From Citrobacter amalonaticus (lineage in GTDB: Bacteria; Pseudomonadota; Gammaproteobacteria; Enterobacterales; Enterobacteriaceae), in assembly GCF_018323885.1 (NCBI RefSeq), contig NZ_AP024585.1:2852001-2916000 (forward strand): a stretch of 64,000 nt of DNA, written 5' to 3'. The stretch's first letter is position 1. Each line of letters starts with the position of its first letter. Below, one piece after another: positions 41,861-50,258 of this stretch. Position numbers and translations under genes: made by a program. Below the pieces are notes generated by a model. It saw only the letters and a list, made by a program, of their open reading frames with translations, did not search any database and was not told the DNA's origin.

Positions 41861-43236
41861 AACGCCTCCCGCGCGGCATTCAGCCAGTGATTAAGCATTA
41901 ATGGACGCTGAGCAAAGTGAACGTGCAGGTAGCTGGCGAAGGTGTTGCCCGTTCGCCAGCCACCGGACCACGCCTGCACCATCTGACCGTCACGGACTTT
42001 ACGGCAAGCCAGCACAGCGGGGGTTTCAGGGGAAAAATCGGAGTAATGGAATTCATGACCGCGCAGCACATCGCCTTCCGCGGCCAGCAGCGTGGGCTGC
42101 AAAGCCTGCGCTTCACAATAGCCAAAGCGGGTTAGCCGTTTACCCATTTTGCTGCGACCGGGAAGGATATCGGCCATGCGATGCTCAACCCCGTCGGCAT
42201 CTTCCAGCAGGCTGCCGAGGTACATCAATCCGCCGCATTCGGCATAAATGGCGACACCGCGCTGATGCGCCTCGCGCAGGCTTGTCAGCATAGTAGTATT
42301 GGCCGCCAGCGCGGACGCGTGCAGTTCCGGATAACCGCCGCCCAGCCAGACCATTTGACAATCGGGTAATTCGCGATCGTGGAGCGGGCTGAAGCGTACA
42401 ATGTTGACGCCGGTACGCGCCAGCAGCGCCACGTTATCGGGATAATAAAAATTAAAGGCCTCATCATCAGCCATCGCCAGCGTCAGTCCTTCTCCGGCGT
42501 TGGGCGCAGGACATTCAGGCCATTCGCCTGGCGGCAATGCCTGAAGGTGGATTAACGCCAGCAACCGATCGATATCCAGCGTACTTTCCAGCCGGGCGGC
42601 GAAATCCTGCCACGATTGTTGATTGACGACGGACTCACGCGCGGTCACCAGTCCCAGATGCCGTTCGGGTAGCGCGACGCCGTCAACACGCGGGACGTAA
42701 CCCAGCACCGGCACAGCGCAGTAGTGCTCGATAGCGGTTTTCAGCAACTGGAAATGGGACTCACTGTTGACGCGGTTAACGATGACGCCGGCAATGTTCA
42801 GCGTCGGGTCGAAATGCTGGAAGCCCATCACCGTGGCGGCAATGGAAGTAGAAACGGCTTTCCCGTCAACCAGCAGAATGACCGGACAGCCCAACTGTTT
42901 TGCCATCGCGGCGGTACTGCAATAATCAGGATCTGTACCGTAACCGTCATACAGCCCCATCACCCCTTCGATCACTGCAATATCTGCATCCTGCATCTGT
43001 TCGCGGAACAGCGCATTAAGCACCGGCTCGGGGAGCATAAAACTGTCGAGGTTGCGGGAGGCGGTACCGCTGATGGCCGTATGCCAGGCGGTGTCAAGGT
43101 AATCAGGGCCGACTTTGCAGGGCTGGACGCGTAAACCACGTTGTTTCATCACGTTCAGCAAGCCCAGCGTCACTGTGGTTTTACCACAGCCGCTACCGGT
43201 ACCTGCCAGAACAAACGCGTACTGCTTTGCCGCCAT
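41857..43236 (-). CDS. cbiA: CbiA, cobyrinate a,c-diamide synthase
   Basis: This 459-aa glutamine amidotransferase amidates the a and c acetates. The P-loop is LAGTGSGCGKTTVTLGL, EGVMGLYDGYG follows, and the class I glutaminase domain carries IYAECGGLMYLGSLL with the nucleophilic Cys. The frame is open for 50 codons upstream, through the RNA leader; ATG 43236 matches the family start and sits just behind the RBS hairpin. It is the first gene of the operon. Confidence 0.97.
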   Translation of the reverse strand: MAAKQYAFVLAGTGSGCGKTTVTLGLLNVMKQRGLRVQPCKVGPDYLDTAWHTAISGTASRNLDSFMLPEPVLNALFREQMQDADIAVIEGVMGLYDGYGTDPDYCSTAAMAKQLGCPVILLVDGKAVSTSIAATVMGFQHFDPTLNIAGVIVNRVNSESHFQLLKTAIEHYCAVPVLGYVPRVDGVALPERHLGLVTARESVVNQQSWQDFAARLESTLDIDRLLALIHLQALPPGEWPECPAPNAGEGLTLAMADDEAFNFYYPDNVALLARTGVNIVRFSPLHDRELPDCQMVWLGGGYPELHASALAANTTMLTSLREAHQRGVAIYAECGGLMYLGSLLEDADGVEHRMADILPGRSKMGKRLTRFGYCEAQALQPTLLAAEGDVLRGHEFHYSDFSPETPAVLACRKVRDGQMVQAWSGGWRTGNTFASYLHVHFAQRPLMLNHWLNAAREAL

Positions 43237-43237
43237 G

Positions 43238-43257
43238 ACCCTGATCCTGTTCAGGGT
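43238..43257 (-). promoter_or_regulatory. RBS-sequestering hairpin ahead of cbiA
   Basis: On the minus strand ACCCTGA-ACAGGA-TCAGGGT is a perfect 7-bp stem that ends one base from the cbiA ATG. AGGA, the likely Shine-Dalgarno, lies in the loop. In the Salmonella cob leader such a hairpin is paired with the riboswitch to block translation when B12 is plentiful. Confidence 0.75.
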
Positions 43258-43336
43258 GGTAGGGATGTACTGACACCCAGTCTTCCGACTGTACGCATCT
43301 GAGCAACCCACTTCCCACCGAAGTTGTTGGTAGTAT

Positions 43337-43489
43337 CCGACAGGCTGGTCTTCTGGCTTAGCGTCGTCCTCGCCCGTCCTTCCCAATCTTGCGATCAGTG
43401 GTCTTCACGGGGTTGTCAGCATCACAGCAGCGGGGGCTGCGGGGGATTTTCACCCCCTTCCCAGACACAAATGTGTCAAACCTGTCGGC
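43337..43489 (-). ncRNA. cobalamin riboswitch
   Basis: The minus strand carries the B12 aptamer core: GGGAAGGGGGTGAAAATCCCCCGCAGCCCCCGC, CTGTGATGCTGACAA-type J6/3 and L5 elements, and AGCCAGAAGACCAGCC (the B12 box) near the 3' side. Outer arms CCGACAGG (43337-43344) and CCTGTCGG (43481-43488) form P1. It lies about 100 bases upstream of cbiA and should bind adenosylcobalamin and reduce operon expression. Confidence 0.95.
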
Positions 43490-43802
43490 TTAAATGATGA
43501 ACAGAATGAATTCTCCTCATCACAACAATACTTTTCGTTACTTATTCGTTACGCATTTTTTATCAACAAAAAACGCCGCAATAAAACGATTCTGAATGAA
43601 ATGTCATGCAAGAGAATAATGAAACCTCTTAACAATGACACTGTATCTCATCACAGAAATAAAAACTGGTGAAGTTTATTCCGTAAAGAGCGATATTTTA
43701 TTGCGCTATGACAATTTATTGCTGTACTAAAAACACTTAACCATTATAAATGACCGGATTACGCGGGAATATCAAAAATCGGCAATAGCAAAATATTGCT
43801 AT
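43490..43802. promoter_or_regulatory. cob operon promoter region
   Basis: This 313-base AT-rich gap between pocR and the riboswitch must hold the cob promoter, which in Salmonella is activated by PocR. I cannot assign one -35/-10 pair with confidence or define the PocR sites. No gene is seen. Confidence 0.55.
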
Positions 43803-44720
43803 TTATGCCGATTCAGCAGGCAAGTTTTCATTTATTTTTTGCCGATAGGCCTGCGGCGTAACCTGATAAGTCTGACGGAACACTTTGCAAAAATAGCTGG
43901 TTTGCGAAAAACCTAAATTGCGGGCAATACTGGCAATGCTCCAGTCACTGTGACAAAGCAGCTCTCTGGCACTGGCCATGCGCTGTTGATTGACCCACGC
44001 GTTAAAACCAATGCCCTGATATTTTTTGAACAGTTTGCTGAAGTAGTACGGGCTCAGGTAAACATGCGAGGCCACATCTTCAAGGCGAAGATCGTCTGAC
44101 AAGTGGGCATCAATATAGCGTAACGCCTTTTTCATTTTGCTGTCATGAGGGCTGGCGGCGCGGGTCGGGCGTGAAGGCTCAGCAGGTTGCGTGCTGTCTT
44201 TGATCACCACGAAATTGAGTTGCTTCTTGAGGCAGTTTTCAACAATGAGTTTGAGCAGATCCGCCGAGGCCATCACGCGAGAATAGTCCATTTCCGGGAC
44301 ATTACTGAACTCATTGAGCAGTTCAGGATCGGCCTGCCAGCGATCGTCAACCTTCATGATATCGAGCAGATCGGCACCATCATCGTTACGTAAACGCACC
44401 TGGCCGCACAGAACGAATCCAACAAGATGGCCTGCGATCACGAGAGGAATAGAGAAATCGGTAAGCCCGGCATGGCAGCGATAGATACAGGGTTGATCCG
44501 ATTTTGACGCTTCCAGTCCCCCACAGCGATCGCTCATACGACACCGGGTACTGTGTTGCGGATGCTGACGCATCAGTTGGCAAAAAGGTGTGAAATTAAA
44601 CAGCTCAGAAATCTCATCACCGTGAATATTGACAACCACAACAGCCAGGCTGGTCGCTTGCGCAAAATCCTGTGCGATTTTATTAATGAGTTCTGAGTTC
44701 AGGGTGCTCGCAGAAATCAT
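43803..44720 (-). CDS. pocR: PocR, AraC-type activator of pdu and cob
   Basis: This 305-aa activator switches on both pdu and cob when 1,2-propanediol is present. The N-terminal PocR sensory domain (about 1-165) contains conserved cysteines in CQLMRQHP, TRCRMSDRCGG and CIYRCHAGLTDFSIPLV. The C-terminal AraC domain (about 200-298) has two helix-turn-helix motifs (LRLEDVASHVYLSPYYFSKLFKKYQG and WSIASIARNLGFSQTSYFCKVFRQ). It lies between the two operons that it controls. Confidence 0.96.
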   Translation of the reverse strand: MISASTLNSELINKIAQDFAQATSLAVVVVNIHGDEISELFNFTPFCQLMRQHPQHSTRCRMSDRCGGLEASKSDQPCIYRCHAGLTDFSIPLVIAGHLVGFVLCGQVRLRNDDGADLLDIMKVDDRWQADPELLNEFSNVPEMDYSRVMASADLLKLIVENCLKKQLNFVVIKDSTQPAEPSRPTRAASPHDSKMKKALRYIDAHLSDDLRLEDVASHVYLSPYYFSKLFKKYQGIGFNAWVNQQRMASARELLCHSDWSIASIARNLGFSQTSYFCKVFRQTYQVTPQAYRQKINENLPAESA

Positions 44721-44831
44721 GATAAAATCCCTCAGTTAATCCATTGTTATAATGAAAACATAAATTTTACATTTACTTCTTATCATCCCCATCCTTGTAT
44801 GTAAATGACAGAAAGTACAAGGGACAATAAC

Positions 44832-44859
44832 AAAAGTCTCCCTGGGTGGGGAGACTTTT
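44832..44859 (-). terminator. terminator between pduF and pocR
   Basis: AAAAGTCTCC-CTGGGTGG-GGAGACTTTT is a 10-bp stem with T's on both sides. It ends pduF transcription and partly separates it from pocR, which has its own upstream region at 44721-44831. Confidence 0.85.
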
Positions 44860-44927
44860 TAGTCAGTTCGTGAAAGCAGATCACGAAAAAGAAATTAAAG
44901 ACGTGATATTAGCCACGCCAGCCAAAA

Positions 44928-45737
44928 TTACGCGTCCGTCTCTTCGATTTTACACGTATTACAGGGCAAATTTTTACCGATAAGGTACTTATAGATAGCC
45001 GCGCCCGCACACGCACCAATCAATGGCGCAATAATCGGCACAATAAAGTACGGAATATCGCGTCCACCAGTCATCGCAATATCTCCCCAACCTGCCATCC
45101 AGGCGAACAGCTTAGGACCAAAATCACGCGCCGGGTTCATGGCAAAGCCGGTTAACGGGCCTGTGGACGCACCAATTACCGCCACCAGAATACCGATCAG
45201 CAGCGGCGCCAGTGCCCCTTTAGGCACACCGTTACCATCATCGGTCAGCGCCATAATCAGCCCCATCAGGATTGAGGTGATGACGATTTCGACCCCAGCC
45301 GCCTGCCACACGCTCAGCGCGGCCGCCGGATAGGTACTGAAAATACTGGCCAGATAGAGGCTATCGACACTGCCGCGAACCATGTTGTGGGCAGTTTCAT
45401 ACTCGGTGAATAAATTGCCGTAAAGCAGATAAGCCAGCACCGCACCGCCAAACGCTCCCGCGACCTGCGCGATGATGTAAGGCAGAACTTTGCGTCCCGG
45501 GAAGCAGGCAAACAGCCAGAGTGCGACTGTGATGGCCGGGTTCAGATGCGCTCCGGAAATTCCCGCCGTCAGATAAACCGCAAGCGAAATACCCAGACCC
45601 CAAATAATACAAATTTCCCAGAGACCCAGACTGGCGCCTGCGACTTTCAGTGCGCTAAGGCAGCCGATACCAAAAAACAAAAACAATCCGGTACCCAAAA
45701 ACTCGGCAATGCATTGCGCTTTCAGTGAATCATTCAT
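44928..45737 (-). CDS. pduF: PduF, propanediol diffusion facilitator
   Basis: This 269-aa aquaglyceroporin of the MIP family (GlpF-like) lets 1,2-propanediol enter the cell. Six membrane segments and both pore motifs are present: SGAHLNPAITVAL and GFAMNPARDFGPKL. The second motif keeps the Asp after the Arg, as in glycerol-type channels. AAGAAGGTGTCACA precedes its ATG. It is divergent from the pdu operon and shares its control region. Confidence 0.96.
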   Translation of the reverse strand: MNDSLKAQCIAEFLGTGLFLFFGIGCLSALKVAGASLGLWEICIIWGLGISLAVYLTAGISGAHLNPAITVALWLFACFPGRKVLPYIIAQVAGAFGGAVLAYLLYGNLFTEYETAHNMVRGSVDSLYLASIFSTYPAAALSVWQAAGVEIVITSILMGLIMALTDDGNGVPKGALAPLLIGILVAVIGASTGPLTGFAMNPARDFGPKLFAWMAGWGDIAMTGGRDIPYFIVPIIAPLIGACAGAAIYKYLIGKNLPCNTCKIEETDA

Positions 45738-46258
45738 TGTGACACCTTCTTAGAAGCGTTCGTGTCCTTACCAGCGGACCCTTGCTGGTCGTAGAGTACA
45801 ACGGCACTACTATAGGAAGAGGCCGCTGAAAATTGTTGGCAAACTGCGCATTCTCAGACCTGGAAAAATCGTGTTGTTATAGCAATTTCTTGCCATCTAT
45901 TTATTCAAAGGCAGCGTGTAGAGTGCCTGAATGTAATTAACCAGGACGATTCGTGATAGCAAAAATTGGTTATTTGAAGATTTTCCTTTTCCAATCAATG
46001 TCACAAATTGGATTTTCCGCATAGCAAATTAAATTAACCCTGTCACCCTCCAAAATGTAAATATGGAATAGCAAAAGCCAAAATATCACATTAATAAAAA
46101 ATAACAAAAACAATAAAAACAAATAGATAAAATAAAACATAGCAAGTTTGTCACATTCACAGCCCACTAATTTTTCACCCAGACTTTCAAGTCAGCCATT
46201 CTTTTTCCTCGCTTCTTTTTATAGTCATGAATATCGGGACAACCCAGGCGAGGTCTTT
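45738..46258. promoter_or_regulatory. divergent pduF/pdu control region
   Basis: This 521-base region has no convincing gene and is notably AT-rich between about 46010 and 46150. In Salmonella the equivalent region carries the PocR, CRP and ArcA sites for pdu. I see no clean TGTGA-N6-TCACA site. GCGAGGTCTTT just before pduA is the ribosome site. Confidence 0.6.
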
Positions 46259-46543
46259 ATGCAACAAGAAGCATTAGGAATGGTAGAAACCAAAGGCTTA
46301 ACTGCAGCCATAGAGGCCGCAGATGCAATGGTGAAGTCAGCCAATGTCATGTTGGTCGGCTACGAAAAAATTGGCTCAGGGCTGGTAACCGTCATCGTTC
46401 GCGGTGATGTCGGTGCCGTAAAAGCGGCGACCGATGCTGGCGCTGCTGCTGCGCGCAACGTGGGAGAAGTGAAAGCCGTACACGTGATTCCACGCCCTCA
46501 TACCGATGTTGAAAAAATCTTACCGAAGGGAATTAACCCATGA
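46259..46543 (+). CDS. pduA: PduA, microcompartment shell protein (BMC-H)
   Basis: This 94-aa single BMC domain forms shell hexamers with a central pore for propanediol. The core [55 protein letters not shown] and pore loop KIGSG are visible. It is nearly identical to Salmonella PduA. The frame is open 37 codons upstream; ATG 46259 with GAGG is the start. The stop overlaps the pduB start by four bases. Confidence 0.97.
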   Translation: MQQEALGMVETKGLTAAIEAADAMVKSANVMLVGYEKIGSGLVTVIVRGDVGAVKAATDAGAAAARNVGEVKAVHVIPRPHTDVEKILPKGINP

Positions 46544-47352
46544 GCAGCAATGAACTGGTTGAACAGATCATGGCGCAGGTCATTGCCCGTGTGGCAACGC
46601 CTGATCAAGCGGGTATCCCTGATAAAACCCATCCAAAACGAGAGACGGCTATGGCAGAGAAGAGCTGCAGTTTAACGGAATTTGTTGGCACCGCGATTGG
46701 CGACACCGTAGGTCTGGTGATTGCAAACGTAGACAGTGCCCTGTTGGAAGCAATGAAGCTTGAGAAGCGCTATCGCTCCATTGGCATCCTGGGCGCGCGT
46801 ACCGGCGCGGGTCCGCACATTATGGCGGCAGACGAAGCGGTCAAAGCCACCAATACCGAAGTGGTAAGCATTGAACTCCCTCGCGATACCAAAGGCGGCG
46901 CGGGTCACGGTTCTCTCATTATTATCGGCGGTAACGACGTTTCCGACGTTAAGCGCGGAATTGAAGTGGCGCTGAAAGAACTCGATCGCACCTTTGGTGA
47001 TGTGTATGGCAACGAAGCCGGACACATCGAACTGCAGTACACCGCTCGCGCCAGTTACGCGCTGGAAAAAGCGTTTGGTGCGCCGGTTGGCCGTGCCTGC
47101 GGCGTGATTGTGGGTGCTCCGGCTTCCGTCGGCGTGTTAATGGCAGATACTGCCCTGAAAGCCGCGAACGTTGAAGTTGTGGCCTACAGCTCTCCGGCAC
47201 ATGGCACCAGCTTCAGTAACGAAGCGATCCTGGTGATCTCCGGCGATTCTGGCGCAGTGCGTCAGGCGGTTATCTCAGCGCGAGAAATCGGTAAAACCGT
47301 TCTTGCGACCCTCGGTGCTGAACCGAAAAACGATCGCCCGTCCTATATCTGA
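46540..47352 (+). CDS. pduB: PduB, microcompartment shell trimer (BMC-T)
   Basis: This 270-aa shell protein has two BMC domains in tandem (about 45-145 and 150-265), with the second beginning near [20 protein letters not shown]. The N-terminal 37 residues ([18 protein letters not shown]) form an amphipathic helix that binds the shell to the enzyme core in Salmonella. An internal ATG starts the shorter PduB' form. pduC follows after 18 bases. Confidence 0.97.
   Translation: MSSNELVEQIMAQVIARVATPDQAGIPDKTHPKRETAMAEKSCSLTEFVGTAIGDTVGLVIANVDSALLEAMKLEKRYRSIGILGARTGAGPHIMAADEAVKATNTEVVSIELPRDTKGGAGHGSLIIIGGNDVSDVKRGIEVALKELDRTFGDVYGNEAGHIELQYTARASYALEKAFGAPVGRACGVIVGAPASVGVLMADTALKAANVEVVAYSSPAHGTSFSNEAILVISGDSGAVRQAVISAREIGKTVLATLGAEPKNDRPSYI
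46651..47352 (+). other. PduB', internal-start form of PduB
   Basis: The ATG at 46651 ([13 protein letters not shown]) lies in frame with pduB and has GAGAGACGG upstream. It gives a 233-aa protein without the N-terminal helix. Salmonella makes both forms in about equal amounts. Confidence 0.75.
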
Positions 47353-47370
47353 ACTCCGTGAGGCTCATTC

Positions 47371-49035
47371 ATGAGATCGAAAAGATTTGAAGCACTGGCG
47401 AAACGCCCTGTCAATCAGGACGGATTCGTTAAGGAGTGGATCGAAGAAGGCTTCATTGCGATGGAAAGCCCGAACGATCCCAAGCCGTCGATTAAAATCG
47501 TTAACGGCGCCGTCACCGAACTCGATGGCAAATCGGTCAGCCAGTTTGACCTGATTGACCACTTCATTGCCCGTTACGGCATCAACCTGGCACGCGCAGA
47601 AGAAGTGATGGCGATGGACTCCGTAAAACTCGCTAACATGCTGTGCGATCCTAACGTAAAACGTCGCGACATTGTGCCACTGACCACGGCGATGACCCCG
47701 GCAAAAATTGTCGAAGTGGTTTCGCACATGAACGTCGTTGAGATGATGATGGCGATGCAAAAGATGCGCGCGCGTCGCACGCCATCCCAACAGGCGCACG
47801 TCACCAACGTCAAAGATAACCCGGTACAGATTGCGGCCGACGCCGCAGAAGGCGCATGGCGCGGATTTGACGAGCAAGAGACCACAGTAGCCGTGGCGCG
47901 TTATGCTCCGTTCAACGCCATTGCACTGCTCGTCGGTTCCCAGGTGGGCCGCCCCGGCGTGTTAACCCAGTGTTCACTGGAAGAGGCAACCGAACTGAAG
48001 CTCGGTATGCTGGGACACACCTGCTACGCCGAAACCATTTCCGTCTACGGTACCGAACCGGTCTTTACTGACGGCGACGACACGCCGTGGTCAAAAGGTT
48101 TCCTCGCCTCTTCTTACGCTTCGCGTGGGTTGAAAATGCGCTTCACTTCCGGTTCAGGTTCTGAAGTACAGATGGGTTATGCCGAGGGCAAATCCATGCT
48201 GTATCTCGAAGCGCGCTGCATTTACATCACCAAAGCGGCAGGCGTACAGGGTCTGCAAAACGGCTCCGTAAGCTGCATCGGCGTTCCGTCCGCAGTGCCA
48301 TCAGGAATTCGTGCGGTACTGGCAGAAAACCTGATCTGTTCCTCGCTGGATCTGGAATGCGCCTCCAGTAACGACCAGACCTTTACCCACTCCGATATGC
48401 GTCGTACCGCGCGTCTGCTGATGCAGTTCCTGCCGGGGACAGACTTTATCTCTTCCGGTTATTCCGCCGTGCCGAACTACGACAACATGTTCGCGGGCTC
48501 CAACGAAGATGCGGAAGACTTTGATGACTACAACGTTATCCAGCGCGACCTGAAAGTGGACGGTGGTCTGCGTCCGGTACGTGAAGAAGACGTTATCGCC
48601 ATTCGTAACAAAGCAGCGCGCGCTCTGCAGGCGGTTTTCGCTGGCATGGGGCTGCCGCCCATTACGGATGAAGAAGTTGAAGCCGCAACCTACGCCCACG
48701 GTTCGAAAGATATGCCTGAACGTAACATCGTTGAGGACATCAAGTTTGCGCAGGAAATCATCAATAAGAACCGCAACGGTCTGGAAGTGGTGAAAGCGCT
48801 GGCTCAGGGCGGCTTTACCGATGTCGCGCAGGACATGCTCAACATCCAGAAGGCCAAGTTAACCGGGGACTATCTGCATACCTCCGCCATCATCGTCGGC
48901 GATGGACAAGTGCTCTCTGCCGTCAATGACGTCAACGATTATGCCGGTCCGGCAACAGGTTATCGCCTGCAAGGCGAACGCTGGGAAGAAATTAAAAACA
49001 TCCCTGGCGCACTTGATCCCAACGAGCTTGGCTAA
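47371..49035 (+). CDS. pduC: PduC, propanediol dehydratase large subunit
   Basis: This 554-aa TIM-barrel subunit binds adenosylcobalamin and substrate and converts 1,2-propanediol to propionaldehyde by a radical mechanism. Sequences such as RSKRFEALAKRPVNQDGFVKEW, GRPGVLTQCSLEEATELKLGMLGHTCYAE and the C-terminal LTGDYLHTSAIIV match the family at full length. It is encapsulated with PduD and PduE. Confidence 0.97.
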   Translation: MRSKRFEALAKRPVNQDGFVKEWIEEGFIAMESPNDPKPSIKIVNGAVTELDGKSVSQFDLIDHFIARYGINLARAEEVMAMDSVKLANMLCDPNVKRRDIVPLTTAMTPAKIVEVVSHMNVVEMMMAMQKMRARRTPSQQAHVTNVKDNPVQIAADAAEGAWRGFDEQETTVAVARYAPFNAIALLVGSQVGRPGVLTQCSLEEATELKLGMLGHTCYAETISVYGTEPVFTDGDDTPWSKGFLASSYASRGLKMRFTSGSGSEVQMGYAEGKSMLYLEARCIYITKAAGVQGLQNGSVSCIGVPSAVPSGIRAVLAENLICSSLDLECASSNDQTFTHSDMRRTARLLMQFLPGTDFISSGYSAVPNYDNMFAGSNEDAEDFDDYNVIQRDLKVDGGLRPVREEDVIAIRNKAARALQAVFAGMGLPPITDEEVEAATYAHGSKDMPERNIVEDIKFAQEIINKNRNGLEVVKALAQGGFTDVAQDMLNIQKAKLTGDYLHTSAIIVGDGQVLSAVNDVNDYAGPATGYRLQGERWEEIKNIPGALDPNELG

Positions 49036-49045
49036 GGGGTGAACA

Positions 49046-49714
49046 ATGGAAATTAATGAAAAATTGCTGCGCCAGATTATCGAAGACGTGCTGTCCGAAA
49101 TGCAGACCAGCGATAAGCCCGTCTCATTTCGTGCACCGGGAACGTCAACCGCGCCTGCTGCACCGGCCGGTGACAGTTTCCTGACGGAAATTGGCGAGGC
49201 GAAACAGGGCACGCAACAGGACGAAGTGATTATTGCGGTCGGCCCGGCGTTTGGTCTCTCTCAGACCGTTAACATCGTCGGTCTACCGCATAAAAACATT
49301 CTGCGCGAAGTGATTGCCGGGATTGAAGAGGAAGGTATTAAAGCGCGTGTAATTCGCTGCTTTAAATCATCCGACGTGGCCTTCGTTGCCGTTGAGGGTA
49401 ACCGTCTGAGTGGTTCCGGCATCTCTATCGGCATCCAGTCAAAAGGCACGACGGTCATCCATCAACAGGGACTGCCGCCGCTGTCCAACCTGGAGTTGTT
49501 CCCGCAGGCTCCGCTGCTGACGCTGGAAACCTATCGCCAGATTGGGAAAAACGCCGCGCGTTATGCCAAGCGTGAATCACCGCAGCCGGTCCCGACGCTG
49601 AACGACCAGATGGCGCGCCCGAAATATCAGGCTAAATCCGCCATCTTGCACATTAAAGAGACGAAGTACGTCGTGACGGGCAAAAACCCGCAGGAACTGC
49701 GCGTGGCGCTTTAA
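49046..49714 (+). CDS. pduD: PduD, propanediol dehydratase medium subunit
   Basis: This 222-aa medium subunit contributes to coenzyme binding. Its N-terminal [20 protein letters not shown] is an amphipathic helix that targets the enzyme to the shell. A linker rich in Ala/Pro/Thr follows and then the core ([31 protein letters not shown]). Two residues shorter than the Salmonella protein. Confidence 0.97.
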   Translation: MEINEKLLRQIIEDVLSEMQTSDKPVSFRAPGTSTAPAAPAGDSFLTEIGEAKQGTQQDEVIIAVGPAFGLSQTVNIVGLPHKNILREVIAGIEEEGIKARVIRCFKSSDVAFVAVEGNRLSGSGISIGIQSKGTTVIHQQGLPPLSNLELFPQAPLLTLETYRQIGKNAARYAKRESPQPVPTLNDQMARPKYQAKSAILHIKETKYVVTGKNPQELRVAL

Positions 49715-49727
49715 TAAGGATCCCTTT

Positions 49728-50249
49728 ATGAATACCGATGCAATTGAATCGATGGTTCGGGATGTGTTGAGCCGCATGAACAGCCTGCAGGGCGACACAT
49801 CTGCCCCGGCAGCAGCTTCGGGCACTACGACCCAGACCGCCAAAGTGACTGACTATCCGCTCGCCAGTAAGCACCCTGAGTGGGTTAAAACGGCCACCAA
49901 CAAAACGCTGGATGAGTTCACCCTCGAAAACGTTCTGAGCAACAAAGTGACCGCACAGGATATGCGTATCACACCGGAAACGCTGCGCATTCAGGCGGCT
50001 ATTGCCAAAGATGCCGGACGTGACCGCCTGGCGATGAACTTTGAGCGCGCCGCAGAACTGACGGCGGTGCCGGACGATCGCATTCTCGAGATCTATAACG
50101 CCCTGCGTCCTTATCGTTCAACGAAAGAAGAACTGCTCGCGATCGCGGACGATCTTGAAAACCGCTATCAGGCCAAAATCTGCGCCGCGTTTGTTCGTGA
50201 AGCGGCGGTGTTGTACGTCGAGCGTAAGAAGCTGAAAGGCGACGACTAA
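49728..50249 (+). CDS. pduE: PduE, propanediol dehydratase small subunit
   Basis: This 173-aa small subunit completes the dehydratase. It has an N-terminal helix (AIESMVRDVLSRMNSL), a short Thr/Ala linker, and the helical core DYPLASKHPEWVKTATNKTLDEFTLENVL. The C-terminal KICAAFVREAAVLYVERKKLKGDD is family-typical. It follows pduD by 13 bases. Confidence 0.97.
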   Translation: MNTDAIESMVRDVLSRMNSLQGDTSAPAAASGTTTQTAKVTDYPLASKHPEWVKTATNKTLDEFTLENVLSNKVTAQDMRITPETLRIQAAIAKDAGRDRLAMNFERAAELTAVPDDRILEIYNALRPYRSTKEELLAIADDLENRYQAKICAAFVREAAVLYVERKKLKGDD

Positions 50250-50258
50250 GGAAAGGTC

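Noticed and set aside
36900-44000. Long plus-strand frames opposite the cob genes
   Set aside because: They are antisense shadows of GC-rich coding DNA: low-complexity Arg/His/Gln-rich, without ribosome sites, and overlap well-identified enzymes.
46149-46166. CRP site upstream of pduA
   Set aside because: TGTGA-N6-CAAAC on the minus strand matches only one half of the palindrome, so I do not list it.
45970-46167. Minus-strand 65-aa hydrophobic frame in the pdu control region
   Set aside because: It is a product of the very A/T-rich stretch (runs of Phe, Leu, Ile), has no ribosome site and lies in a known regulatory region.
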